Source of the DNA: Nocardia tengchongensis
GTDB taxonomy: Bacteria; Actinomycetota; Actinomycetes; Mycobacteriales; Mycobacteriaceae
NCBI RefSeq assembly: GCF_018362975.1
Contig: NZ_CP074371.1
Coordinates: 5,208,001-5,272,000 of the forward strand
DNA length: 64,000 nt
Direction of reading: 5' to 3'
The notes under the pieces were generated by a model, which was given only the letters and a program-made list of their open reading frames with translations, made no database searches and was not told the DNA's origin. Positions 1-8,690 of the stretch are shown here, piece after piece. The position numbers and the translations under genes were made by a program. Numbering within the stretch: the stretch's first letter is position 1; every line of letters starts with the position of its first letter.

Positions 1-57
1 ACCCTCGCCCGAGCCGAACGTGCCGCCACCGCAGCAGGAGACGAACCGTGGTACTAG
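1..57 (+). CDS. C-terminal end of an upstream gene (partial)
   Basis: Frame 1 is open from the window edge to a TAG at 55-57 and ends ...AAGDEPWY. It overlaps the GTG start of the next gene by 10 bases, as is usual in this operon. The Gly-Asp-Glu-Pro just before the last two residues resembles the Gly-x-Glu-Pro ends of the tandem proteins at 8687-16935, so the missing gene could belong to the same set. Only 18 codons are visible, so function and even reality are uncertain. Confidence 0.45.
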   Translation, partial: TLARAERAATAAGDEPWY

Positions 58-284
58 CGAAATCCCTTCCGCCACAAGTCACGCAATTCCTCACACCAAT
101 GCTGGGATGGCTCGCCTGGATCGTGCTGCTGCTGTGCATCGCGCGCACGATCTTTCTCGCCGGCCTGCTCGGGATTCGCATCTACCGAGAAGAAGCCACC
201 GAAGGACTAGCCGGATCTCTGCTGGCCGCAGTCCTGGTCGGCTCCGCCAGCGGCATCGCCGCCGCGATCTACCCGACCCACTGA
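48..284 (+). CDS. Small two-helix membrane protein of the T4SS operon
   Basis: This 78-residue protein starts at GTG 48, preceded by an AGGAG ribosome site at 35-39. It has a hydrophobic segment at about residues 18-43 and a second at about 56-74, joined by a short charged loop containing RIYREEATEG. Size, two helices and first place before the VirB8-like and VirB6-like genes are those of a VirB2/TrbC pilin-like or small inner-membrane subunit. No cleavage motif or pilin signature is visible, so the assignment rests on position and topology. No homologous domain is recognised. Confidence 0.6.
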   Translation: MVLAKSLPPQVTQFLTPMLGWLAWIVLLLCIARTIFLAGLLGIRIYREEATEGLAGSLLAAVLVGSASGIAAAIYPTH

Positions 285-303
285 CGCTCATAAGGGGCGA
301 GAA

Positions 304-942
304 ATGCGCTATTCACCCTCGACGGTCATGGGCACACTGACCCTCAGCGCGGGTCTGCTCGGGTCGAGCATCCTGCTGGCAGGGTGCAGTCACCACAGCA
401 CTGATCCGGTGCCCGGCACCGCCACGACCGCGAACATCGATGCTCCACCGAGCAACCTGAAAGCGAATGTATTTCAAGGAATTTCATTGCCAGGCGCGGA
501 TCAGGGTCCACGAAACAACAGCGGCGCCGTGGTCAGCGGGTTCGATCGAAGTCCCGTCGGTGCCGCTCTGGCCGCGATCAACACGACAGTCCGGATATCT
601 GTTGCGACGGACAGTGAATGGGCGCCGATCGGTCAGCGGATGCTCGCGTCAGGACCCGGTCGTGACGCCTGGGCGATCGCTCGATCGCAGATCTCCATCA
701 CCGACCCCATTACTGCCAACGCACCGAGAATCGCTGGATACCGCGTCGCGACCTACACCGCGGATCGCGCAGAGATCGCCATTTTCACGATCCAGTCCGA
801 TCAGTCGCTCACTCGGAACGCCGCAATTGTTATTTGGCAACTCGGTGACTGGAAGCTACTGCTTCCCAGCCAGCTCCAAACATCGCCTGTGCAAACGGTG
901 ACCGCCTTGCCCTCCAATCTCATTCCGCTACCACTTCCATGA
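304..942 (+). CDS. Lipoprotein, VirB8/TcpC-like candidate
   Basis: The 212-residue protein starts at ATG 304 after a GGGGCGAG site. Its N-terminus is a lipoprotein signal: a hydrophobic stretch then the lipobox L-A-G-C, with Cys at about residue 28. The mature part carries the phrase SGFDRSPVGAALAAI, which recurs as SGFADTPQGAALAAC in the next gene, so the two are related exported proteins. The family appears confined to actinobacterial T4SS clusters and probably has an NTF2/VirB8-like fold, but that is inference from size, anchoring and context. It likely sits on the outer face of the membrane as part of the mating channel. Confidence 0.6.
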   Translation: MRYSPSTVMGTLTLSAGLLGSSILLAGCSHHSTDPVPGTATTANIDAPPSNLKANVFQGISLPGADQGPRNNSGAVVSGFDRSPVGAALAAINTTVRISVATDSEWAPIGQRMLASGPGRDAWAIARSQISITDPITANAPRIAGYRVATYTADRAEIAIFTIQSDQSLTRNAAIVIWQLGDWKLLLPSQLQTSPVQTVTALPSNLIPLPLP

Positions 943-958
943 GATGAGGACGCCGACC

Positions 959-1762
959 ATGAGCCTTCGACGTCCTGGACCCGTGCTGCCCATCGGAATC
1001 ACGGTCCTGATCATCACTCTCACTGTTCTCGCCGCAATTCGATACCACGGCAATTCCAACGATGGGTCAACACCGGCCGCGAAAATCACACCCCCGACGG
1101 CAAACACAACGACAGATTCCAGTTCGTCTCGACTGCCAACCACCGACATCTTCGGCAACAGGCTCGAAACCCCAGCCGATCCGGGAGGTGTTCCTCTTCC
1201 ACAGGAGCCGATGCTGCGGCCGAACCCGAATCGGCCCGACTATCTCACTGCGGCTCCTGCCCGAATGCAGTGGCAGCGCGGATGGGGAGGCGCGGCGCTG
1301 CCGATCTCCGGCAGCGACGGACCCACCACCATCGCGGCAGGAGTCGCTTCAGGGTTTGCCGACACCCCACAAGGCGCTGCCCTGGCCGCGTGCGACGCGA
1401 TCGCGCGAGCCCTGTCCGCGCCAGAAGAACTGTGGCGCAGCGTTGTACACCAGCGGTTCCTCAGCGGTGGTGCCGCCCTGACCGATCGCCTCGCCAGCAG
1501 CCGCCTCGAGACGCTCGACGCTGCGACCTATGTCGTCGTACCCGAAGGAATCCGGGTGCTACCGGGATATCAGCCAGATTTTGCCGTGGTACAGATCGCC
1601 GTTCGCGCGACCGGTGGATGGGCCTACGCGAACTGGCCAATGGCGTGGAGCGATGGCGACTGGCGAGTGCGGGTTCCCGATGACATCGAATCCCTCTGGG
1701 CATCCGCAGTTCCCGTCACCTCCCTCGCAGAGTTCGGTTCCTGGAAAGGAATTTCGCTATGA
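959..1762 (+). CDS. Membrane-anchored VirB8/TcpC-like T4SS protein
   Basis: I prefer ATG 959 over the in-frame ATG 944 because GAGGA at 946-950 sits eight bases before it; this gives 267 residues. A single N-terminal transmembrane helix (about residues 8-26) precedes a Thr/Ser-rich linker and an exported domain that shares the SGF-x-x-[ST]P-x-GAALAA motif with the preceding lipoprotein. The C-terminal half has the alternating hydrophobic pattern of a beta-sheet domain. Type II topology and neighbours fit a VirB8/TcpC-type scaffold subunit. The next gene starts inside its stop codon (ATGA), indicating translational coupling. Confidence 0.6.
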   Translation: MSLRRPGPVLPIGITVLIITLTVLAAIRYHGNSNDGSTPAAKITPPTANTTTDSSSSRLPTTDIFGNRLETPADPGGVPLPQEPMLRPNPNRPDYLTAAPARMQWQRGWGGAALPISGSDGPTTIAAGVASGFADTPQGAALAACDAIARALSAPEELWRSVVHQRFLSGGAALTDRLASSRLETLDAATYVVVPEGIRVLPGYQPDFAVVQIAVRATGGWAYANWPMAWSDGDWRVRVPDDIESLWASAVPVTSLAEFGSWKGISL

Positions 1763-3210
1763 GCGGCCCGATTCTCCTCGCATATCCGGTCGCTGAGGCC
1801 GGTCCTTTGCATGACTCACCGGGACAGATCCTGTGCAACCTGCCGAATGTCGTAGGAGCTGTGTGCCAGTTGAAGAATTTCGGCGAAAAGGCCGTGGGAG
1901 CTGCGGGGAGCTCGGTCCTGAACAACATCGCCAACATGTTCGGAGAGGCGTTCGGCAACGCACTCCGGATGGCGATGACCTGGTGGGTCAGCCTACCTTC
2001 GCCGCAATTGGCCTCGACAGCTGGTGACCCCGGTCCTGTGCTTGCATCGATTCAGGGCTATACCGGCGGCCTGCAAGTGCTACTGATGATCGCGGGCATT
2101 CTCTTCGGTGCTGCCCGGCTTGCCATGGCCAAACGAGGCGGCGTCGCGGGCGAGGCCCAGGAGAGCTTTCTTGTCTTTGCTCGTGCGATTTTCGCCTCGA
2201 TGATGTTCTCGGCGCTGATCACAATGGGCACCAAAGCGGGTGATGCCTTTAGCAATTGGGTGATATTCGACGCAACGAGAGGTGACCTCAACAGCGCTGT
2301 TTCAGGGTTGGTGGACTTCGACCTTCGACACAATGGTGGGCTCGGGTCGGCACTTTTGCTGTTGCTTGGGATCTTTGGCGTGATCAGCATGCTCGCGCAG
2401 CTGGTAATGCTGGTCGTGAGGCAGGCCGTGCTGATTCTGGTGGTCGCCGCCTTTCCGCTTGCGGCCTCGGCGGCCGGTACGGGTCCTGGTTCGCAGGCCT
2501 ATAAACGAATGCTGTCGTGGGCGTTGGCGTTCGTGCTGTGGAAACCGGTCGGTGCGCTCGTCTACGCCATCGCGTTCACCGCGGCCGGCACCAAGAGCAG
2601 TGATCAACAAGATGCCCAGCTCGTACTGTTGGGCCTGCTTCTGCTGCTGTCGGTACCGATCGTGCTGCCCGCACTCATGCGATTGATCGCACCAGCGGTG
2701 TCGACACTGGGAGGTGGGGGCGGTGCGGCGGCGGCGCTCGCGGGCGGCGCGTTCGGTGTCGCGATGGGATCGATCGGCGGCGGGGGATCGAACGCACGCA
2801 AGGTCTCCGAGGGGGACAACGACGCAGGCGGTGGTTCGAAACCCGGCGGCGGTGGAGGTGACGGACCTCCTCCCGGCGGAGGTGGGGGTGGCGGACGTCC
2901 GATGTCCGGTGGAACGGGCGATTCCGGTGGCTCCGGTGGCGGATCCGGATCGGGAGGGTCACCGAGCGGAAGCGGTGGATCCGGAGCCTCCAGCAGTGGC
3001 CAGGCCGCAGCCGCAGGGGAGAGCAGCGGGGCAGCGAGCGCCGGTGGCGCGGCAGCTGCGGCGGGCCCCGCCGGAGCGGTGATGGCTGCCGCAGAAGGAG
3101 CGAAACAAGCTGGGCAGCAGGCTGCTTCGACGGTCGATGACACGTTCCGAGATGCCACTGAGGCCGGGTGGGATGTGGACGCACCGAGTCCCATGGAGGT
3201 GCGGCGATGA
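1759..3210 (+). CDS. VirB6/TrbL-like polytopic channel protein with Gly/Ser tail
   Basis: The 483-residue protein starts at ATG 1759 within the preceding stop codon, after GAAAGGA. Residues about 70-315 contain six or more hydrophobic segments, the arrangement of TrbL/VirB6 inner-membrane channel proteins. From about residue 315 it changes to a roughly 130-residue low-complexity region of Gly, Ser and Ala (long Gly runs at about 2830-2990), then a short charged end. Such tails occur in actinobacterial TrbL-like proteins and may reach through the thick wall. The complementary strand of the tail gives a long proline-rich open frame that is not a gene. Confidence 0.75.
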   Translation: MSGPILLAYPVAEAGPLHDSPGQILCNLPNVVGAVCQLKNFGEKAVGAAGSSVLNNIANMFGEAFGNALRMAMTWWVSLPSPQLASTAGDPGPVLASIQGYTGGLQVLLMIAGILFGAARLAMAKRGGVAGEAQESFLVFARAIFASMMFSALITMGTKAGDAFSNWVIFDATRGDLNSAVSGLVDFDLRHNGGLGSALLLLLGIFGVISMLAQLVMLVVRQAVLILVVAAFPLAASAAGTGPGSQAYKRMLSWALAFVLWKPVGALVYAIAFTAAGTKSSDQQDAQLVLLGLLLLLSVPIVLPALMRLIAPAVSTLGGGGGAAAALAGGAFGVAMGSIGGGGSNARKVSEGDNDAGGGSKPGGGGGDGPPPGGGGGGGRPMSGGTGDSGGSGGGSGSGGSPSGSGGSGASSSGQAAAAGESSGAASAGGAAAAAGPAGAVMAAAEGAKQAGQQAASTVDDTFRDATEAGWDVDAPSPMEVRR

Positions 3211-4682
3211 CATCCGCACGCATGTACGGGAGATGGGAAAAGCCGCGCTCAGCAGGCTTTTTCGGGCTGACCTGGGGCGTGAGTATGGTCGGCCTCGGAC
3301 TGGTGATTGTGGTGATGCTGACCTTCATGTTCAGTCACTCCCTGTCGTTGACGGGCATCGTAATCGGTTGCAGTGCAACACTGTTCGCTCCGCTGGCGGT
3401 CACTATCGGCGGGAGGACCGGCTGGGAGACCGTCGTGCTGCGGTATCAGTACGCGATGGCGCAGGCGCGTGGCGAGCTGGAATATCGTGCGGGGCGGTTC
3501 TCGCGGATTCCGGGTTTAGCGAAATTGCCTGGTCTGCTGGCTGATTCGAGGCTCTCGGAGTACGAAACGCCCGGCGGCAAGCGGTTCGCGCTGATCCATA
3601 TCCGCCGGACCGACCACTACAGCGTGGTCCTGCGAGTGCTGCCGCGAGGCAAAGAGCTCGTCGACCAATCCCAGATCGACGCCTGGGTCGAGGACTACGG
3701 CCAGTTCCTGGCCGCGCAATCGCGCGCCGGGGAAGTCGTCGCTGTCACCTCCGTGGTCGACACCGTGGTCGAGACCCGGCTCAAGCAACGACGCGAAGTC
3801 GCTCGGCTGGTACGCAACGACGCGCCCGAGTTCGCGAAAGCCGTGATGCGCGAAGCCGGCAACGACATCGGCGGACTCGGCGTACGCATCGAAGCCAGGA
3901 TCGCGATCACCTACCGAGCAATCGGCAAGGGTCGCATCCGCCGCGACACCGCCGAACAGGCCCGCGAAATCGGACAACGCCTGCAAGGCGTGCTATCCCA
4001 ACTCGCCCGCGCCGGCCTGCCCGCCACACCACTGGAGGCATGGGAAGTCCTGGGACTGGTGCGATCGCGCTACGACATAGCCTCCCAGCGCGACATCGAA
4101 GCGGCCGGACGAGACATACTGCGCACCCAATCCTGGGACAGCGTCGGGCCGATCGCGCACGCCGACCGTTGGGACCACTACGTCCACGACGGCGCCCGGT
4201 CGATCACCTGGGAAATGGACGCACCCCCACGCGGCGCGGTCCTGGAAACCGGTCTCGAAGAACTGCTGCGCCCACGTCTGGACGTACCCCGCAAGCGAGT
4301 CGCCGTCGTCTATCGCTTGCACTCTGCCGCCGAGGCAGCCGACCTGGTGGACTCCGACTACAAGGACGCGTTGGCCGCCGAGCAGACCGAACGCGGCATC
4401 GCCTCCGCGTCGGCCTCGATCCGCGTGGACAACACACGCGCCGCCCGGCAAGAGCAAGCCCGAGGTGCAGGCCTGACTCGCTTCGGTGCCCTTATCACCA
4501 TCACCGACGCCCTCGACGGCGACCTGCCAGGAATCGAAGCGTCGGTACGAGCGATGTCTGCTGCGGCGCGACTACGTGTGCGTCGCTGCTACGCCGCTCA
4601 GGCCGCAACCTTCGCCGCCAGCCTCGGTATCGGGCTCATCCTGCCCGAGCACACATCGATCTCCAAACGAGTGTCGGCATGA
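3207..4682 (+). CDS. SCO6880-family (PrgI-like) T4SS protein
   Basis: ATG 3207 overlaps the previous stop (ATGA) and follows a perfect GGAGGT at 3195-3200, giving 491 residues. Two hydrophobic helices lie at about residues 20-43 and 45-64, a PrgI-like membrane hairpin, followed by a soluble domain with Arg-rich helices (for example RLKQRREVARLVRN). This layout matches the SCO6880 family, which in actinobacterial conjugative loci always sits next to a VirB4-type ATPase, as here. It probably tethers the ATPase to the membrane channel. No catalytic motif is visible. The VirB4 gene begins inside its stop codon. Confidence 0.75.
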   Translation: MTSARMYGRWEKPRSAGFFGLTWGVSMVGLGLVIVVMLTFMFSHSLSLTGIVIGCSATLFAPLAVTIGGRTGWETVVLRYQYAMAQARGELEYRAGRFSRIPGLAKLPGLLADSRLSEYETPGGKRFALIHIRRTDHYSVVLRVLPRGKELVDQSQIDAWVEDYGQFLAAQSRAGEVVAVTSVVDTVVETRLKQRREVARLVRNDAPEFAKAVMREAGNDIGGLGVRIEARIAITYRAIGKGRIRRDTAEQAREIGQRLQGVLSQLARAGLPATPLEAWEVLGLVRSRYDIASQRDIEAAGRDILRTQSWDSVGPIAHADRWDHYVHDGARSITWEMDAPPRGAVLETGLEELLRPRLDVPRKRVAVVYRLHSAAEAADLVDSDYKDALAAEQTERGIASASASIRVDNTRAARQEQARGAGLTRFGALITITDALDGDLPGIEASVRAMSAAARLRVRRCYAAQAATFAASLGIGLILPEHTSISKRVSA

Positions 4683-6463
4683 CCAGTAGACGTCGCCCCC
4701 GTACGCGTTCGGTCGCGTCGCGGACACCGCGGACGGTCAAGGTCGGCGGGATCGCGATCCTGACTGCCGAAGCGCGGCTACGAGCCGAAGCTGCCGCGCA
4801 GAAGCGCGGAGTGCGTGGTCTGTCCGCGCGGTGGGCGCTGTCGTCTGATGATCACCGGCGCGCGAACGCCGAGCGCCGCAGCGACGCCGAGAACCACAGC
4901 GACTATCACCTACCACGCGCGACCCTGACCGACCGGGGTTACCAGGGCTTGGGTGGTGGGCGCGCTTCGGTGGTGCCTGCGATGCCCGAATGGCGCTCGA
5001 CCACTGTCCAAGTCGCGGGCCTGTGGCCCTTTTCGGTCGGGGCCGCAGCACCCACGGTCGGCACCCCCGTGGGCACGCACTACATCACCGGCGCTCCGGT
5101 GCATTTCGATCCGATGAGCTGGTTCCTGCGCGGATTTATCACCGCGCCAATTGCTTTCATCCTGGCACTCAACGGATTCGGCAAGAGTTCGTTGATCCGG
5201 AGGTTGGTCACCGGATCGGTCGCCATGGGGGAGACCGTGCTGTGCATGGGCGACACCAAGCCCGACTACCGCGACCTGGTCGAGAAACTGGGCGGCCAGG
5301 TCATCGAACTGGGATACGGCTACGGCAGTATCAACCCCCTTGCCGTGGGGGCTCTGGGTTCGGTGATCGATCAACTCCCCGATCCTGACCTGCGTCGCCG
5401 CGTCGCCGCACGCGTGGAAGCCGGACAGGTGACCATCGTCGCCGGGCTAATCGAGTTGGTCCGCGGCACACGCATCGCCGACTACGAAGAGACCCTCATC
5501 GCGGCCAGCCTGCGCGAACTCTACAGCCCAACAGGAGGATTCACGCCCGACAGTCCACCACTGCTGTCGGATCTTCTGGCCGTCATCTCCAACGGTGCCG
5601 ATCAACTGCGCCAGTTCGCCGAGGAAGACGATAACCTCTCCTATCGGGCCAGCACGAAAATGCTGCGACGGTCGTTGCGCGCCCTGATCGAAGGCCCCTG
5701 GGGCGAGATCTTCGATCGGCACACCAGCACACCGATCGACCTACACAGCCCCGCGGTGTGCGTGGACGTCTCACGCATCCCGGAGGGAGACACCAAACTC
5801 CTTGCCGCGGTGCTGATGACGTGCTGGTCCGAGGGTTTCGGGGCGGTGGCCGCCGCGCATGCCCTCGCCGATGCCGGGCTTGCCCCTCCCCGCACCTTCG
5901 GGGTCGTCATGGACGAGATCTGGCGGGTCCTGGGTGTCGGGGAATACATGGTCGACCGAGTCGATGCCTTGACGCGGCTCAACCGGGTCTTGGCGTGCTG
6001 GCTGGTCATGTGCAGTCACACCATCAAAGACCTCGCCACCATGAAGGCACTGGGCTTCTTCGAACGCGCCCGCGCCAAAATCGTCGGGCCGGTCGGCCCC
6101 GATGAAATCGAGCGCATCCGTGCCACGGTCTCGATCACCGAGACCGAGAAGCTGCTCGTAACCTCCTGGGCCGCACCCCGGCCGCCGACCGATGACGGCC
6201 TCGATGGCTCACAAATCCGCGAAACACCCCCGGGCACAGGCTGTTTCCTGCTCAAAACCGGGGAAGCCGCCGAGCCGGGCATCGCCTTTCGGATGACCTT
6301 CACCCCGACGGAGCGGGACTCGCAGATCCACAACACCAATCGGCGCTTCGACCATCTCACCGCTACGACGCCGAGCGATCACGACGACGACTCCGGCGCA
6401 CCTGCGATGTACAACGCCCACAGCGCTGGGTCGGCCTCCGACAGTGGGGAGACAAGGCGGTGA
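4679..6463 (+). CDS. VirB4-like conjugative transfer ATPase
   Basis: The gene starts at ATG 4679 overlapping the previous stop (ATGA); open sequence in this frame further upstream is only a shadow of the previous gene. The 594-residue protein has a basic N-terminus, a P-loop at residues 165-171 (NGFGKSS) and a Walker B at about 408-413 (VVMDEI with Asp412 and Glu413). A HerA/VirB4-type helical insertion lies between them and a sensor-like stretch (WLVMCSHTIKDL) follows. Family knowledge: a hexameric cytoplasmic ATPase that energises pilus assembly or substrate transfer. It is the only VirB4-type protein in the window. Confidence 0.85.
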   Translation: MTSRRRPRTRSVASRTPRTVKVGGIAILTAEARLRAEAAAQKRGVRGLSARWALSSDDHRRANAERRSDAENHSDYHLPRATLTDRGYQGLGGGRASVVPAMPEWRSTTVQVAGLWPFSVGAAAPTVGTPVGTHYITGAPVHFDPMSWFLRGFITAPIAFILALNGFGKSSLIRRLVTGSVAMGETVLCMGDTKPDYRDLVEKLGGQVIELGYGYGSINPLAVGALGSVIDQLPDPDLRRRVAARVEAGQVTIVAGLIELVRGTRIADYEETLIAASLRELYSPTGGFTPDSPPLLSDLLAVISNGADQLRQFAEEDDNLSYRASTKMLRRSLRALIEGPWGEIFDRHTSTPIDLHSPAVCVDVSRIPEGDTKLLAAVLMTCWSEGFGAVAAAHALADAGLAPPRTFGVVMDEIWRVLGVGEYMVDRVDALTRLNRVLACWLVMCSHTIKDLATMKALGFFERARAKIVGPVGPDEIERIRATVSITETEKLLVTSWAAPRPPTDDGLDGSQIRETPPGTGCFLLKTGEAAEPGIAFRMTFTPTERDSQIHNTNRRFDHLTATTPSDHDDDSGAPAMYNAHSAGSASDSGETRR

Positions 6464-6466
6464 TCC

Positions 6467-7585
6467 GTGAATCTGCCGAAAACCGCAGTGGCGGGAGCCT
6501 TTGCGCTCTCGCTGCTCATGATCATGTTGTTCCTGGTGATGATCGGGGCCACGCCCATCTCATCATGCGCGACGTCCTTGTCGGGCAGTGGGTTACAGGA
6601 TTCCACGGGTGTGCAAGTCGACGGCTTGACCGAAGCGCAACTACAGCTGGCCCGCAACGGGGTCGTGATCGGGAAGCAGCGCGGCGAACCCGAAACGGTG
6701 ATCCTGGCCGAGCTCGCCGCGCAAGCCACCGAATCCACGTTCCGGAACCTAGCCAATCCCGCCGTGCCCGATTCGCTGAACTACAGCTCGGACGGGCTCG
6801 GATACGACGGCGATTCAGTGGGCCCGCATCAGATGCGTGCCAGCGTGTGGGGATCGGTTGGCATCGCCACCCTGATGAACCCGGTCTATCAGATCAATTG
6901 GTTCTACGACCAGGCCGATCGCATCCCGGGCAGAGATCACATGGCACCGGCCGACCTGGCACAAGCCATCGAGGTAGCCCGGGTCAACGCGTATGCGGGA
7001 CAACTGGATTTGGCGCGCAGCCTGTACTCCACGTTCGCCGGCATAATCCCTGCGCCGATGTCCACGACCCAAGCCGGTCAACCGGCGAGCGGATGCGGCT
7101 CCAACGGAGCCGGTGCACTGCTTCCCGGGACGACAAGCGATTTCGGGGCCGCGATCATCGCGGCCGCCGAGAAGTGGATCGGCACCCCCTACATCTGGGG
7201 CGGCGGGGGCCAGAACGGGCCGACCGGCGGCGGCTTCGACTGTTCTGGACTCACTCTGTACGCGCTCTACCAGGCCTCCGGCGGCCGACTGCGGCTACCG
7301 CACTTCACCCAAGCCCAACAAGACGACCCCGCCGGAACGAGTATCCCGTTCGAACAACGCCAGCCCGGCGATCTGATCTTCTTCACCGCCCCAGGAGAGA
7401 GCACCTCCCATCACGTCGCGATCTATTACGGACGCGACCAGCAAGGCCAGGACCTCGTCCTGCATGCCCCCCAGAGCGGCCAGACCGTCACGATCGCGCC
7501 CCTGTGGAACGGCGACCGCCTCGACCTGCGCCGCTATTCGATCCCCGCCGACCCCCGCACCAGCGAAGTAGGGAAAAGTCTGTGA
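6467..7585 (+). CDS. Membrane-anchored NlpC/P60 peptidoglycan hydrolase
   Basis: The 372-residue protein starts at GTG 6467, three bases after the VirB4 stop. A transmembrane helix at about residues 8-28 leads to an exported middle region with a lysozyme-like look (DSVGPHQMRASVWG, about 120-135). The C-terminal NlpC/P60 domain (about 225-360) has the catalytic Cys in FDCSGL (Cys259) and the HHVAIYYG box (His316). This is the VirB1/TcpG role: opening the cell wall for the mating channel by cutting stem-peptide bonds. Two possible wall-cutting domains in one chain are common in Gram-positive transfer systems. Confidence 0.85.
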   Translation: MNLPKTAVAGAFALSLLMIMLFLVMIGATPISSCATSLSGSGLQDSTGVQVDGLTEAQLQLARNGVVIGKQRGEPETVILAELAAQATESTFRNLANPAVPDSLNYSSDGLGYDGDSVGPHQMRASVWGSVGIATLMNPVYQINWFYDQADRIPGRDHMAPADLAQAIEVARVNAYAGQLDLARSLYSTFAGIIPAPMSTTQAGQPASGCGSNGAGALLPGTTSDFGAAIIAAAEKWIGTPYIWGGGGQNGPTGGGFDCSGLTLYALYQASGGRLRLPHFTQAQQDDPAGTSIPFEQRQPGDLIFFTAPGESTSHHVAIYYGRDQQGQDLVLHAPQSGQTVTIAPLWNGDRLDLRRYSIPADPRTSEVGKSL

Positions 7586-8127
7586 CACAACCCGATACGC
7601 CTCCCTCAGTGCGCAACGAATCCTCCGCCAGCACCGAACCGACTCCCGGTCACTCCGGGATCGGCGCGCGAGGAGTCCGGTCGGGGAAGAGCACGACACC
7701 CGAGGAGCGGATGGCCCTCCTGGCCGCCCGCGGACCACAACTGATGCTGTGGTCGAGCGCGACGCTGCGAACCTTCACGGTGTGCCGACCTGACCAAACG
7801 GCCATCTGGCACGCGAGGTTCCACGCCGACCTGGTCATCGACACCACGAACGGCGCTGCGAAAGTCGCAGCGCTACAAGCAATTTGGATCGTTGCGCGCG
7901 CCCGGCAGGAATGGGGTGCCGATGTCGCCACACTGCGACTGGTCGTCGCGCAATCAGGTCTCGAGCGCGAGGAGCTCACCACCGCCGCGATCGGCAACGG
8001 GCTGATCCTCGACCTTGTCGTCGACGCCACCGCCAATCCAGCCCTCTCCCACCCGGAGAACCAGTTCATCGACTGGTGGACCGCCGATCTCGGCTCCTTG
8101 ATCCGCAACCCGCAGGGGCTGCTATGA
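7582..8127 (+). CDS. Conserved transfer-operon protein of unknown function
   Basis: GTG 7582 overlaps the preceding stop (GTGA) and gives 181 residues. The first 45 residues are Ser/Thr/Pro-rich and probably disordered; the rest is a compact soluble domain with no signal peptide and no membrane helix. I recognise no motif. The phrase PENQFIDWWTADLGSLIRNPQGLL lies at the C-terminus, whose last residues do not match the Gly-x-Glu-Pro tail seen downstream. Overlapping start and stop codons on both sides place it in the same translational unit as the T4SS genes, so a cytoplasmic accessory role is likely. Confidence 0.6.
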   Translation: MTQPDTPPSVRNESSASTEPTPGHSGIGARGVRSGKSTTPEERMALLAARGPQLMLWSSATLRTFTVCRPDQTAIWHARFHADLVIDTTNGAAKVAALQAIWIVARARQEWGADVATLRLVVAQSGLEREELTTAAIGNGLILDLVVDATANPALSHPENQFIDWWTADLGSLIRNPQGLL

Positions 8128-8690
8128 GATGCGATCACCCCGAGCACCAGATCCTGCATGCAGCGGTTGCAGTGGTTGTGCTGCTGTCCGCAGCGGTACT
8201 CGAGGGCTGCGCTCAACCCGGACAATCCGAGAACAATGCCGAAAGAAATTGCCGTGCTGCACAATTCGTGCCCCCATTCGAACATCTCGATGGCTGCTCG
8301 CCGTCGCAGGTAGTCCTGGCAGCAATGCAGACCGCCTTCACGTATCGACCCGGTCAGCAGGCCGACCAAGGCGCGGCGTTCCAGTCGGCGACGCCGCTGA
8401 TGGATTCGGCGCTCGCCGCCCGCATGGACACGACCGCTCACATCCTGGCACCGATCACCGGCCAGCAGTGGCAGCGGTGGCGAGACCTGGACGTCTCGGT
8501 CGTGGCGACCGCGCGCCTGGGTGCCGATGACCACCCACCCGACACCGACGTCACCTTCGCTCGGGTCGCCGCAGTCATCCTTCAGCCCGACAACCGAGAC
8601 CCATCGGTCCTGCTCACGGTTTTTGTCCGAGCGGCGCGGCCGGATTCCTCAGTGGGATGGCGTGTTTCGGCGTTGGAGGTGAGAACGTGA
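8124..8690 (+). CDS. Small lipoprotein of the T4SS operon
   Basis: ATG 8124 overlaps the previous stop (ATGA). The 188-residue product has a hydrophobic signal at about residues 12-25 and a lipobox-like L-E-G-C with Cys at 29, then the Gln/Asn-rich linker common after lipidated Cys. The mature domain ends in a strand-rich stretch similar in pattern to the exported domains encoded at 304-1762. It contains three further cysteines. It is likely an outer-face component of the mating apparatus. The next gene's GTG lies within its stop codon, and the final codons include that gene's GGAGGTGAG ribosome site. Confidence 0.6.
   Translation: MRCDHPEHQILHAAVAVVVLLSAAVLEGCAQPGQSENNAERNCRAAQFVPPFEHLDGCSPSQVVLAAMQTAFTYRPGQQADQGAAFQSATPLMDSALAARMDTTAHILAPITGQQWQRWRDLDVSVVATARLGADDHPPDTDVTFARVAAVILQPDNRDPSVLLTVFVRAARPDSSVGWRVSALEVRT

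Noticed and set aside
2604..3194. 196-codon open frame on the minus strand, extremely Pro-rich
   Set aside because: It is the complement of the Gly/Ser tail of the VirB6-like gene; composition is a mirror of that repeat and there is no ribosome site.
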